From Paucimonas sp. (GTDB taxonomy: Bacteria; Pseudomonadota; Gammaproteobacteria; Pseudomonadales; Pseudomonadaceae): a DNA stretch of 55,163 bases. The notes below the pieces were generated by a model. That model was not told where the DNA came from. It was given only the letters and a program-made list of their open reading frames with translations, and ran no database searches. The translations under genes and the position numbers were made by a program. Shown piece by piece: positions 1-5,988 of this stretch; positions within the stretch are counted from its first letter, which is position 1; each line of letters starts with the position of its first letter. The stretch spans positions 1 to 55,163 of the forward strand of contig JAIRVG010000072.1 of assembly GCA_031253995.1 (NCBI GenBank). The letters are read 5' to 3'.

Positions 1-3
1 CGC

Positions 4-546
4 ATGATGACCTATCAGCTGTCTGGCGAGGGCTTTGTGTATAGGTGGCGTGACGGCATGCGTGCGACGATCCCGCTTGGTGACGCGCCAGGCCTACCGC
101 CCAATCCAGACGCAATCGAATACCGCGCTTGGCTCGCGGCCGGCGGCGTGCCGCTAGCTGCCGAGCTGCGGCCGGCAGCCGAGATCGCGGCGGGCCTGCG
201 CCAAGCCTTGGCCGCCGAGTACCGGCGCCGCATCCAGGTGATCGCCGCAGGCTACCCGCTGAGCGAGCGCGAATCGTGGCCGGTGCAGACGGAAGAGGCG
301 AGGGCGCTTGAGGCTGACCCCGAAGCCGCAACGCCCTGGGTCGATGCCGCAGCGCTGGCGCGCGGGCTTGACCGCCTGGTGCTGGCCCAACGCATTCGCG
401 AGAAGGATGACAAGTACCGCCAAGTGCACGGCCTGCTGACCGGCACCCGACAGCGGATCGAGGACCAGATCGACGCTGTGGCCGACGACGCCCTGGCGCT
501 CTCGCAGATCGATGTCGCGGCCGGCTGGCCGCAGGCCCCCGTGTAG
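4..546 (+). CDS. Phage tail-fibre accessory protein, DUF4376-like
   Basis: The 180-residue product has an N-terminal part that looks like a small tail-associated domain. A helical C-terminal half carries the ERESWPVQ / EARAL / ATPWVDAAA pattern common in phage proteins encoded just after tail fibres. Proteins of this type are presumed to help assemble or attach the tail fibre. It directly precedes the lysis genes, the usual place for a last tail gene. Two ATG codons (4 and 7) could start it. The upstream ribosome binding site is mostly outside the window, so the start is uncertain. The family assignment rests on pattern recognition only. Confidence 0.6.
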   Translation: MMTYQLSGEGFVYRWRDGMRATIPLGDAPGLPPNPDAIEYRAWLAAGGVPLAAELRPAAEIAAGLRQALAAEYRRRIQVIAAGYPLSERESWPVQTEEARALEADPEAATPWVDAAALARGLDRLVLAQRIREKDDKYRQVHGLLTGTRQRIEDQIDAVADDALALSQIDVAAGWPQAPV

Positions 547-584
547 GGTTCGCCAGCGCGGCCCGGCCCCGGAATCATCGGGGC

Positions 585-896
585 ATGAAAACTGAAACCC
601 TCGACATGATCGCCACGACCGGCAGCCGCACCACCGGTGGTGGCGCTGTCGTCGGTTTGTTTGGCGCGCTTGCTTCATCCCAGGCGATCGGCCTGCTCGG
701 CATTGCCGTGGCTCTGCTGGGCGCCCTGGTGAACTGGTACTACAGACGCGAAGCCAATCGACGTTCTGAGGCCAAGGCCCGAGACGAGGCGGCAGAGCGC
801 GCTCTCCGCATGGAGCTGATGCGCAAGACAGGTGTCCCATTCCGGCCGGCACGCGAAGAGCTCGACACCTCTCCAACCGACATGGGTGCATTGTGA
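585..896 (+). CDS. Phage holin, HP1/3TM type
   Basis: The 103-residue protein has a glycine/alanine-rich hydrophobic stretch at about residues 18-50, ending in NWYYRRE, followed by a charged C-terminal tail rich in Arg, Glu and Lys. This matches small holins of the HP1 type, which sit in the inner membrane and time lysis. Its stop overlaps the GTG start of the lysozyme, indicating translational coupling. Only one clear membrane span is visible, perhaps two if the glycine-rich part splits. The assignment depends on context as much as on sequence. Confidence 0.7.
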   Translation: MKTETLDMIATTGSRTTGGGAVVGLFGALASSQAIGLLGIAVALLGALVNWYYRREANRRSEAKARDEAAERALRMELMRKTGVPFRPAREELDTSPTDMGAL

Positions 897-1525
897 GCAA
901 GGTGCCCGCATTCCTGTCCAGTCGGCTGGCGGCCCTGGCCATCCTCGCAGGCCTGGGCGGCACAGGCGCATACGTGGCCCAACAGACCAGCGACGAAGCC
1001 CTGCGCGACCAGTACGTGCAGACCGTGGCGGCAGATCCGAGCACCAGCAACGCGGTCAAGGTGGCCATGGTGCTGGGCCAGTTCTACGAGTCCTCGGGCA
1101 AGCACATCGGTACGCCCTACATCGACAAGCTCGGGCGCGGGCAGCCGCTCACGGTCTGCAACGGCATCACCGGCCCCGACGTGGTGGCCGGGCGCTGGTA
1201 CAGCCCCTCGGACTGCTACTACCTGGAGCGGGGGCGCTACCTGGCCGCCGAGCGCGAGGCGCGCAGCCTGTTCACCCGCTGGCCCAGCTACGACCCGTTC
1301 GTCCAGGGCCAGTTCATCGACTTCGTGCACAACAAGGGCGCTGCCAACCTGAGCACCAGCACGCTGCTGCGCAAGGCCAATGCCGGGGACCTGGCCGGCG
1401 CCTGCCGAGAGAACCCGCGCTGGAACCGGGGAACTGTGGTCGGCGTGTCTACCGTGCTGCCGGGCCTGCAGCTGCGCGGAGACAGCAATGCCGAGATCTG
1501 TCTTGAATGGAGGGCTGCGCCATGA
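893..1525 (+). CDS. Endolysin (lysozyme, GH24-like) with N-terminal signal anchor
   Basis: The 210-residue protein starts at GTG, overlapping the holin stop. Residues about 11-30 form a weakly hydrophobic Ala/Gly-rich segment typical of SAR (signal-anchor-release) endolysins. The muramidase-type region follows, with Glu66 (FYESSGKHIG), Asp78 and Thr87 as plausible catalytic residues, a C-N-G-I segment and a helix-rich C-terminal half including FVHNKGAANLS. The spacing between the acidic residues is longer than in T4 lysozyme, so the catalytic assignment is tentative. The enzyme would cleave peptidoglycan after release from the inner membrane. Confidence 0.75.
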   Translation: MSKVPAFLSSRLAALAILAGLGGTGAYVAQQTSDEALRDQYVQTVAADPSTSNAVKVAMVLGQFYESSGKHIGTPYIDKLGRGQPLTVCNGITGPDVVAGRWYSPSDCYYLERGRYLAAEREARSLFTRWPSYDPFVQGQFIDFVHNKGAANLSTSTLLRKANAGDLAGACRENPRWNRGTVVGVSTVLPGLQLRGDSNAEICLEWRAAP

Positions 1526-1571
1526 ACCCGATCCTCTGGGCAATGTGGTGGTACTGGTGGAGGGGCGGGCG

Positions 1572-2084
1572 GTGATCCCCGCGCTCTACACCCATGTAGC
1601 CGCCGCCGCCGTGGCCGCCTTCTTGGCCTGGAGCTTCCAGGGCGCGCGCCTGGGCGCCGAACTGGCCGAGGCCCGGCTGGAGGCCACCACCCAGCAGCTG
1701 GCCACCAGCACCGCACAGCGCGCGGCCGACGCCCGCGTGCGCCAGGCCGAAAAGGCCGTGGCCGCCACCTACCAAGGAGCCCTGAACGATGCCCTCAAAA
1801 AGCAAACCGCGCTGCAGGCTGCTGCTGCTGGTGCTGGCCGCGAGCGTGACAGCCTGCGCAAGCAACTGTCCGCTGCCGAGCAGCGACTTGCCGACGCTCC
1901 CCCCGGCGCCCTCATCGAGTACGCCAGCACCCTCAACGAGCTATTCGGACAGTGCAGCAGCCGATACACGGAGCTGGCAGCAGCGGCTGACGGCCACGCA
2001 GCTGATGCAGCGACCTGTCGCGCGGCCTGGCCCGTGATTCCAACACCGCGCCTGCCGGCCGCAGGCACCACTCCCAACCACTGA
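1572..2084 (+). CDS. Rz: Inner-membrane spanin subunit (Rz-like)
   Basis: A GTG start overlapping a TGA gives 170 residues. One membrane segment lies at about residues 8-22 (AAAAVAAFLAWSF), then a long Ala/Glu/Gln/Arg coiled-coil periplasmic domain, then a Cys-containing C-terminal part. This is the i-spanin design: it spans the periplasm, meets the outer-membrane lipoprotein and fuses the two membranes in the last lysis step. It follows the lysozyme and contains the Rz1 gene in another frame. An ATG upstream at 1522 opens only a 17-codon tryptophan-rich peptide in a different frame. Confidence 0.75.
   Translation: MIPALYTHVAAAAVAAFLAWSFQGARLGAELAEARLEATTQQLATSTAQRAADARVRQAEKAVAATYQGALNDALKKQTALQAAAAGAGRERDSLRKQLSAAEQRLADAPPGALIEYASTLNELFGQCSSRYTELAAAADGHAADAATCRAAWPVIPTPRLPAAGTTPNH
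1789..2037 (+). CDS. Rz1: Outer-membrane spanin lipoprotein (Rz1-like), nested in Rz
   Basis: The 82-residue protein is encoded wholly inside the Rz gene in the +1 frame. The N-terminus is a lipoprotein signal: a basic start, then LLLLVLAASVTAC with a cleavable lipobox before the Cys at about residue 23. The mature part is rich in Pro and Ser (SSDLPTLPPAPSSSTPAPS), as in lambda Rz1. The nested arrangement is the classic Rz/Rz1 layout. The start codon is the first ATG that gives a full signal peptide. Confidence 0.8.
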   Translation: MPSKSKPRCRLLLLVLAASVTACASNCPLPSSDLPTLPPAPSSSTPAPSTSYSDSAAADTRSWQQRLTATQLMQRPVARPGP

Positions 2085-2088
2085 CGAC

Positions 2089-2493
2089 ATGGCATCCACC
2101 ACCATCAAGTATTTCGCCCACGCTCACCTGCCGCCCAAGCTGCAGGCCGTGGCCAAGCCCCTGGGCCTGCTGGCCGCGCAGCTGGAAAGCCTGCTGCCCG
2201 ATGGCGCAGAAAAGAGCGCCGGCATGCGCAAGCTGCTGGAGGCCAAAGACTGCTTTGTCCGTGTGGCCCTGGACATGCCCGAGCCGCCCGCCAGCAAGCT
2301 GGCGCCGCACCAGCAGCGTGTGCTTGACGAGAAGATGGAGCGCGATCAGGAAATCACCCGCCTGGACACGTTCATCCGTGAGAACGCCGCATTCCCCGCT
2401 CTGCCAGCCGACGAGCAGGCCCGTCTGCGCCGCCAGCTGGACGTGATGCACGAGTTCTCCACGATCCTGGGCGAGCGCATCGCCGATTTCTGA
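2089..2493 (+). CDS. Acb2/Tad1-like helical hairpin plus crAss001_48-related domain
   Basis: The 134-residue protein appears to have two parts. Residues 8-62 (YFAHAHLPPKLQAVAKPLG, then LPDGAEKSAGMRKLLEAKD) resemble the Acb2/Tad1 hairpin family, whose members bind cyclic nucleotide signals of CBASS or Thoeris defence. Residues 72-134 (HQQRVLDEK, RLDTFI, QLDVM, ILGERIADF) resemble the crAss001_48-related domain that often follows the hairpin. It sits just after the lysis genes, where prophages often keep counter-defence cargo. The family match is from memory of the sequence pattern, and sponge activity is an inference. Confidence 0.6.
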   Translation: MASTTIKYFAHAHLPPKLQAVAKPLGLLAAQLESLLPDGAEKSAGMRKLLEAKDCFVRVALDMPEPPASKLAPHQQRVLDEKMERDQEITRLDTFIRENAAFPALPADEQARLRRQLDVMHEFSTILGERIADF

Positions 2494-2538
2494 GCCAGCC
2501 GGCCCGCACCGGCCGGCCGCCGGACATCGGAGATTCCC

Positions 2539-3381
2539 GTGAAATTTTCCTTCAACACCACCCCCAAGATGATCGCCACAGCCGTCGCGGTGCTGGGCTC
2601 CCTGCTGGCGCTGGGCGCCTACAAGGTTGGAGCGGCCCCGAGCGGCGCCGCGTTGCCGGTCTTCGTCGGCGTCTGCGCCTTCGCGGTTTTGCTGTTCTGC
2701 GCCACGCAGATCAACCTGGCGTTCCAGATGCCCAGCCAGCCGGCGCCGGCCGAACCCCGCGAGCGCTCCCACCGCCAGGAGCTGGAGCTGGCCTTGGCGC
2801 ACGGCATGGGGGCATTGGTCGCCAATCCCACATTCCCGGGTAAGTCCGTGGGCAACAACATCCGCGAGGCGCTGGACGCGATGCTGGTGCAGTCGGTTCC
2901 TGCGTCATTGGCCGGGCTGCGCTGGGGGATGAACACTTTTCCAGGCCGCGCCGACCAGTACAAATGCCTGGTGCATGGCGTGGCGGCATGCCCCTGCCAC
3001 AAGGCCAGTGACAACCTGATGCGCAGCGCCGGCTACGAGGGTGAGCAGGCCCCAGCCAGCGGCGGCCCGCGCGTGACGCTTGCTGACATCGAGGCCGAGA
3101 TTGTGGGCGAGCACTACTTCACCGCCGCTCAAGGCGCCGGCCACCCCGAGGCGTTGAACCCGCGCGACTTCGGCGACGTGCCCGCCGAATTGTCGCTGCT
3201 GACGATCTGTGTGCTGCGCCTGCGCAATGGCACCAAGCTCGTGGGAATCAACTACGGCGCTATCGACCCCAACCAGCACGATGCTGATCTTGGCCGGAAG
3301 GAAGCCCGTGCCGATGCCGTGGAGAAAATTTGGGAGCTGCTTGGCTTCCGGCTGCGCGACAAGCTGGCTGCAGGCGCCTAA
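2539..3381 (+). CDS. Membrane-anchored N4 gp49/Sf6 gp66-family protein
   Basis: The GTG start has a GGAG about seven bases upstream. The 280-residue protein has two hydrophobic segments (about 12-30 and 38-60), a Pro/Glu linker, a middle region with HGVAACPCHK, and a C-terminal domain (about 180-275). The C-terminal domain matches the short N4 gp49/Sf6 gp66 family: DIEAEIVGEHYF, LTICVLRLRNG, VGINY, LGRKEARADAVEKIW. That family is normally about 100-120 residues alone, so a membrane-anchored fusion is unusual. The function of the family is not established. The gene converges with, and overlaps by four bases, the leftward gene that follows. Confidence 0.65.
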   Translation: MKFSFNTTPKMIATAVAVLGSLLALGAYKVGAAPSGAALPVFVGVCAFAVLLFCATQINLAFQMPSQPAPAEPRERSHRQELELALAHGMGALVANPTFPGKSVGNNIREALDAMLVQSVPASLAGLRWGMNTFPGRADQYKCLVHGVAACPCHKASDNLMRSAGYEGEQAPASGGPRVTLADIEAEIVGEHYFTAAQGAGHPEALNPRDFGDVPAELSLLTICVLRLRNGTKLVGINYGAIDPNQHDADLGRKEARADAVEKIWELLGFRLRDKLAAGA

Positions 3382-3659
3382 GCCGCAGGCGCAGGATCAG
3401 CCGGTGCAATCGACACCACGGTGCCGTCGATTGCGACCATTTCGCCCTTGGTGCTGGGGTCTGCGTCCAGCGGCACGCCCCACATCGTCCCGGGGTGTGA
3501 GCCCTTGTGCATCACGGTGTCCAGATAGTGCAGTTCTTCGGGCGGGATCCGGAACCGCTGCGGGTACTTGTCGCTGCCGTGGGCCTTCCAGTGGTCTCGG
3601 AATCCGTCCACGATGCGCTTGTGCACGGAAAATTTTGGGTGAGAGGTGTCGACTACCAT
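3378..3659 (-). CDS. Hypothetical phage protein
   Basis: The 93-residue protein was not recognised. It is charged and soluble-looking (HPKFSVHKRIVDGFRDHWKAHG, then FRIPPEELHYLDTVMHKG), with a C-terminus rich in Ala and Pro. It is the last gene of a leftward set running from 4549 to 3378 and its end overlaps the convergent gp49-like gene. Real coding is supported by normal high-GC codon use and by close packing with its upstream neighbours. Confidence 0.6.
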   Translation of the reverse strand: MVVDTSHPKFSVHKRIVDGFRDHWKAHGSDKYPQRFRIPPEELHYLDTVMHKGSHPGTMWGVPLDADPSTKGEMVAIDGTVVSIAPADPAPAA

Positions 3660-3676
3660 CTCTGCATTGTGCCGCG

Positions 3677-3886
3677 TCAGCCCTCCGGACAGATCTCCAT
3701 GGCCCAGTCAAGCGCCTCGGCGGCGGTGGCGTGCGGGCCGTCGAATGCCTTGATACCGCGCTCATCGTCCCAGAGTGCCCCGGTCCAGCGCCGGGCAGCC
3801 GGGAAGGGCAGGCGGCCATAGTCCACGACGCAGGCGTACCAGCCTGGCTCAGACGGCGCGCAGCCCCAGGTCAGGCTGTCAGCCAT
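3677..3886 (-). CDS. Small hypothetical phage protein
   Basis: The 69-residue product begins MADSLTWGCAPSEPGWYACV and ends ATAAEALDWAMEICPEG. Aromatic residues and the pattern WYACVVDYGRL suggest a small beta-rich fold. The ATG lies inside the last codons of the upstream leftward gene (stop at 3879), so the two are probably translationally coupled. A longer reading to 4033 exists but would run through the neighbour, so the shorter start is preferred. No function is suggested by the sequence. Confidence 0.55.
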   Translation of the reverse strand: MADSLTWGCAPSEPGWYACVVDYGRLPFPAARRWTGALWDDERGIKAFDGPHATAAEALDWAMEICPEG

Positions 3887-4082
3887 GGCGGGCCGGCAGG
3901 ATCTGGACTGGCCCGAGGCCGCTGTGCACAACCCGGCCACCGGGGTCCCGCACCACGAACCAGTCCGGCGCCTGTTGCTCGATCCGGTAGTCCTCCGGGC
4001 GGCCGGGTAGCAACTCCTCCTCGGGCGCGCCAAACCACGGGTGCATACGCAAGACGGTTGGATAGATCAGCGGCGGGTGCAT
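3879..4082 (-). CDS. Small hypothetical phage protein
   Basis: The product is 67 residues (MHPPLIYPTVLRMHPWFG, then DWFVVRDPGGRVVHSG). A GAGGAG Shine-Dalgarno sits seven bases before the ATG, which supports both the start and real coding. The C-terminal half looks like a small beta-hairpin domain. It overlaps the next leftward gene by eight bases. No family was recognised. Confidence 0.6.
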   Translation of the reverse strand: MHPPLIYPTVLRMHPWFGAPEEELLPGRPEDYRIEQQAPDWFVVRDPGGRVVHSGLGPVQILPARHG

Positions 4083-4092
4083 GGGTGGCTCC

Positions 4093-4263
4093 TCAACGTG
4101 TCATGGGCATCTCGCGGCCCTGTTCGGCGTACCACCGCTCGGCGACGCTGGGCGTCTCGGAGCGAGGCGGGAGAGTCGCAGGCAGCTTTGGCGAAAACCG
4201 AGCAGCATCAAATTTTGGAAGCGGCGGCGTTTCCATAGACTGGATGGGGCGGATGAGCCACAT
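4093..4263 (-). CDS. Small hypothetical phage protein
   Basis: The proposed 56-residue product starts MWLIRPIQSMETPPLPKFD and ends RWYAEQGREMPMTR. The open frame continues upstream to 4383 and beyond, but that part overlaps the upstream gene and reads like a shadow. An internal ATG after the stop of the neighbour was therefore chosen. The start is a judgement and no strong ribosome binding site decides it. The stop lies ten bases before the start of the next leftward gene. Confidence 0.4.
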   Translation of the reverse strand: MWLIRPIQSMETPPLPKFDAARFSPKLPATLPPRSETPSVAERWYAEQGREMPMTR

Positions 4264-4285
4264 CTGCTCATATTCGGCAATCCCC

Positions 4286-4549
4286 TCATCTGTGCGCGCA
4301 CAGACATGTGCCGCGCCACAGCATTGCATCGCCGAGAACGTCCAGCAGGACGGGCTCGAAGATGCGGGGGCCTGGTATGTCATGGCCGCTCCACTCGACC
4401 CAAAGGGACGCGACGCGCATGTTGCGCCGGCTGTTGTTGGTCTTGCCGTCGTCGTAGGCGATGCGCAGGTCTCCTCTGACGGGCGCGGGCCAGTCTTTGG
4501 GTGCCAGGCGGAGACCGGCACGGCGGAGTTCTATGAGTTCGCAAAACAC
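4286..4549 (-). CDS. Hypothetical phage protein downstream of LexA box
   Basis: An 87-residue protein from a GTG codon (VFCELIELRRAGLRLAPKDW, then RVASLWVEWSGHDIPGPRIF) with good codon use and no recognised family. The proposed GTG is at the edge of the LexA box, so the true start could be slightly downstream. If it is transcribed from the divergent intergenic region, it and the leftward genes behind it may be SOS-controlled together with the SRAP gene on the other strand. Confidence 0.5.
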   Translation of the reverse strand: MFCELIELRRAGLRLAPKDWPAPVRGDLRIAYDDGKTNNSRRNMRVASLWVEWSGHDIPGPRIFEPVLLDVLGDAMLWRGTCLCAHR

Positions 4550-4564
4550 TGTGCAAATATACAG
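4549..4564. promoter_or_regulatory. LexA (SOS) box
   Basis: The 16-base site is CTGT, eight bases, ACAG, an exact match to the CTGT-N8-ACAG core. On the minus strand the extended site reads TACTGTATATTTGCACAGT, very close to the enterobacterial consensus. It lies between the leftward gene ending at 4286 and the rightward SRAP gene, so LexA could repress either or both until DNA damage. Confidence 0.75.
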
Positions 4565-4631
4565 TATTTCGAGAAGTCGTTGAAGTTAGCATGTACTCCT
4601 GATAAATCCGGATGGTAATCAGGAGGTCATC

Positions 4632-5330
4632 ATCTGCAACCGCTACAACACCCCTCGGGAGACCGAGATCGAGCGTGCTTTTCGTGTCGGCCGCCAGGCG
4701 CCTAACAGGTGGTGGAAGCCGCACGTTACGCCGCTGGCCCTGGGTCCGTACGTCAAGCCCGGCGGCGAGTTGGAGGTGGGGCAGTGGGGCATGATCCCGC
4801 GCAGCTCTCCCACGCGCAGGCCGACTACCCGCGACGGGACGCCCATGAGCACGAACAACGCGCGGCGCGAGACCATCGCGAAGTCCTGGACGTTCGCCCC
4901 GGCTTGGCGCGCGGGACAGCGCTGTCTCATCCCTGTGGAAAGCTGGGTGGAGCCGTACTGGGGCCTGGGCAGTCGAAACGTGTGGTGGTCGTTCCGTCGC
5001 GCGGACGGAGAGCCTGCCGCCCTGGCCGGGCTGTATTCGGAGTGGGTGGACCCGGCCACGGGCGAGGTCGTGCCCAACTACACGATGATCACGCAGAACG
5101 CAGACGCGCACCCGGTGCTGTCGATGATGCACAGGCCCGGCAAGGAAAAGCGCGGTGTCGTGATGCTGGAGCCTGGCGACTGGGATGCCTGGCTGCATGG
5201 CACGGCCGCCCAGGCTGACGCGCTGATCAAGCTTCCGCCCCAGGGTGTGCTGCGGAGCGGCGCGGAAAAGTCGGAGGAGGAGGCGCTGCTGCCGGCCGAG
5301 CAGCTGGCCGAATTGAAGGCAGAAGGGTAG
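4632..5330 (+). CDS. SRAP-family protein (YedK/HMCES-like) with ATC start codon
   Basis: SRAP proteins form a covalent link to abasic sites in single-stranded DNA through a Cys exposed after removal of the first Met. The frame here reads I-C-N-R-Y-N-T-P, so the codon at the start position is ATC instead of ATG. An AGGAGG lies five bases before it, ideal spacing. Key residues are present: Cys2, the NNARRET segment (about 75-81), Glu107 in WVEPYW and His167 in MMHRPGKEKR. At 232 residues the length fits the family. The frame is closed by TAG at 4587 and no ATG, GTG or TTG lies in frame between there and the Cys. A LexA box upstream suits a damage-response gene. Confidence 0.8.
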   Translation: MCNRYNTPRETEIERAFRVGRQAPNRWWKPHVTPLALGPYVKPGGELEVGQWGMIPRSSPTRRPTTRDGTPMSTNNARRETIAKSWTFAPAWRAGQRCLIPVESWVEPYWGLGSRNVWWSFRRADGEPAALAGLYSEWVDPATGEVVPNYTMITQNADAHPVLSMMHRPGKEKRGVVMLEPGDWDAWLHGTAAQADALIKLPPQGVLRSGAEKSEEEALLPAEQLAELKAEG

Positions 5331-5398
5331 AGCGCCGGCCCGCCCTCGGCGATGTTGATTTTTCTCAGGACAGATGTAGGCACCCCAGAACGCAAAAA

Positions 5399-5445
5399 AG
5401 CCCCCTCGGCAGCCATCACGGCGCCGAGGGGGCTTTGTCTTTTCG
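5399..5445 (+). terminator. Rho-independent terminator after the SRAP gene
   Basis: AGCCCCCTCGGC (5399-5410) pairs with GCCGAGGGGGCT (5423-5434), a perfect 12-base stem, followed by a T-rich tail (TTGTCTTTT). Confidence 0.85.
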
Positions 5446-5523
5446 GGTGTCTGATGGTGTCGGTGGATTTTCTAGATTCGCACGGAAATCGCACAGATCA
5501 GAGCGGTACCAGCATGGATAAAG

Positions 5524-5560
5524 GCTCGGACGGCGGTTCAATTCCCGCCAGCTCCACCAC
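5524..5560 (+). other. ssrA: Copy of the ssrA (tmRNA) 3' end: prophage attachment site
   Basis: The run from GGCTCGGACGG through GGTTCAATTCCCGCCAGC to TCCACCA matches the 3' end of tmRNA (T arm, acceptor strand and CCA), but no 5' part or tag reading frame is present. Prophages that integrate in ssrA leave such a 3' duplicate at one end. It separates phage genes on the left from chromosomal genes on the right. The T stem as read (GGCGG / CCCGC) does not pair cleanly with a seven-base loop, which fits a non-functional remnant. Confidence 0.75.
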
Positions 5561-5569
5561 TATTTAAAA

Positions 5570-5596
5570 AACCAACCGTTCTCGGTTGGTTTTTTT
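5570..5596 (+). terminator. Terminator behind the ssrA 3' copy
   Basis: AACCAACCG (5570-5578) pairs perfectly with CGGTTGGTT (5583-5591) over a four-base loop, followed by a run of T. Its position ten bases after the CCA end suggests it is the native ssrA terminator left on the chromosomal side. Confidence 0.85.
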
Positions 5597-5988
5597 TCGT
5601 CTGTCCCCCCCAGTGTTGGCGCGGTTTCCGGGCATGGCCTCGCGAGCGCCACCCCTGCGAAATCGGCGCTTTCGGCCCCGCCGACGCCTCTCTGTTCTCC
5701 GTTTTCTCTGGTGGTCACGCGAGCGTTCTCGAGGCCATTTCCTTTGCTGGCGCGGGTTTAGAGGCGGTCGGTTGTGGTTGGCAACTCCTGTAGCGGTGGC
5801 GACCGTACAAAAAATCTGTACGTTGCCAACTTAATGGTTATTCCAAGCGAGCCGTTGCCGACCACGCCGAGACAAGCAGGCGCTGTAGCCTGAGGCGTTC
5901 AGCGATACCACTGGTTGCCAGTGGATCTAACATCCAGCTGTAACCATTTCGCTTTCTGTCCTCCAACTTTCTTTGCGAAGCCTCTTAA
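5597..5988. other. Intergenic stretch without a supported gene
   Basis: No convincing gene was found in these 390 bases. An 82-codon rightward reading exists but is Arg-rich with no ribosome binding site and looks like chance. The one visible structure is the inverted repeat at 5777-5830. Confidence 0.5.
5777..5830. repeat. Nested inverted repeats upstream of the TetR gene
   Basis: GTTGGCAAC (5777-5785) is mirrored by GTTGCCAAC (5822-5830). Inside lies CGTACA (5804-5809) mirrored by TGTACG (5817-5822) with a seven-base A-rich centre. The inner site has the size of a TetR-family operator. It lies about 160 bases before the TetR start, so autoregulation is possible but unproven. Confidence 0.4.

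Noticed and set aside
3209..4618. Long rightward reading of 469 codons
   Set aside because: It lies opposite several small leftward genes that have ribosome binding sites, and its sequence is Arg/Pro/Ala-rich without domain patterns: a GC-rich shadow.
5461..5560. A complete tRNA gene near the attachment site
   Set aside because: Only a T arm, acceptor strand and CCA are present; no D arm or anticodon arm can be folded. A tmRNA 3' fragment explains it.
5586..5834. 82-codon rightward reading after the ssrA copy
   Set aside because: It starts inside the terminator stem, is extremely Arg-rich and has no ribosome binding site.
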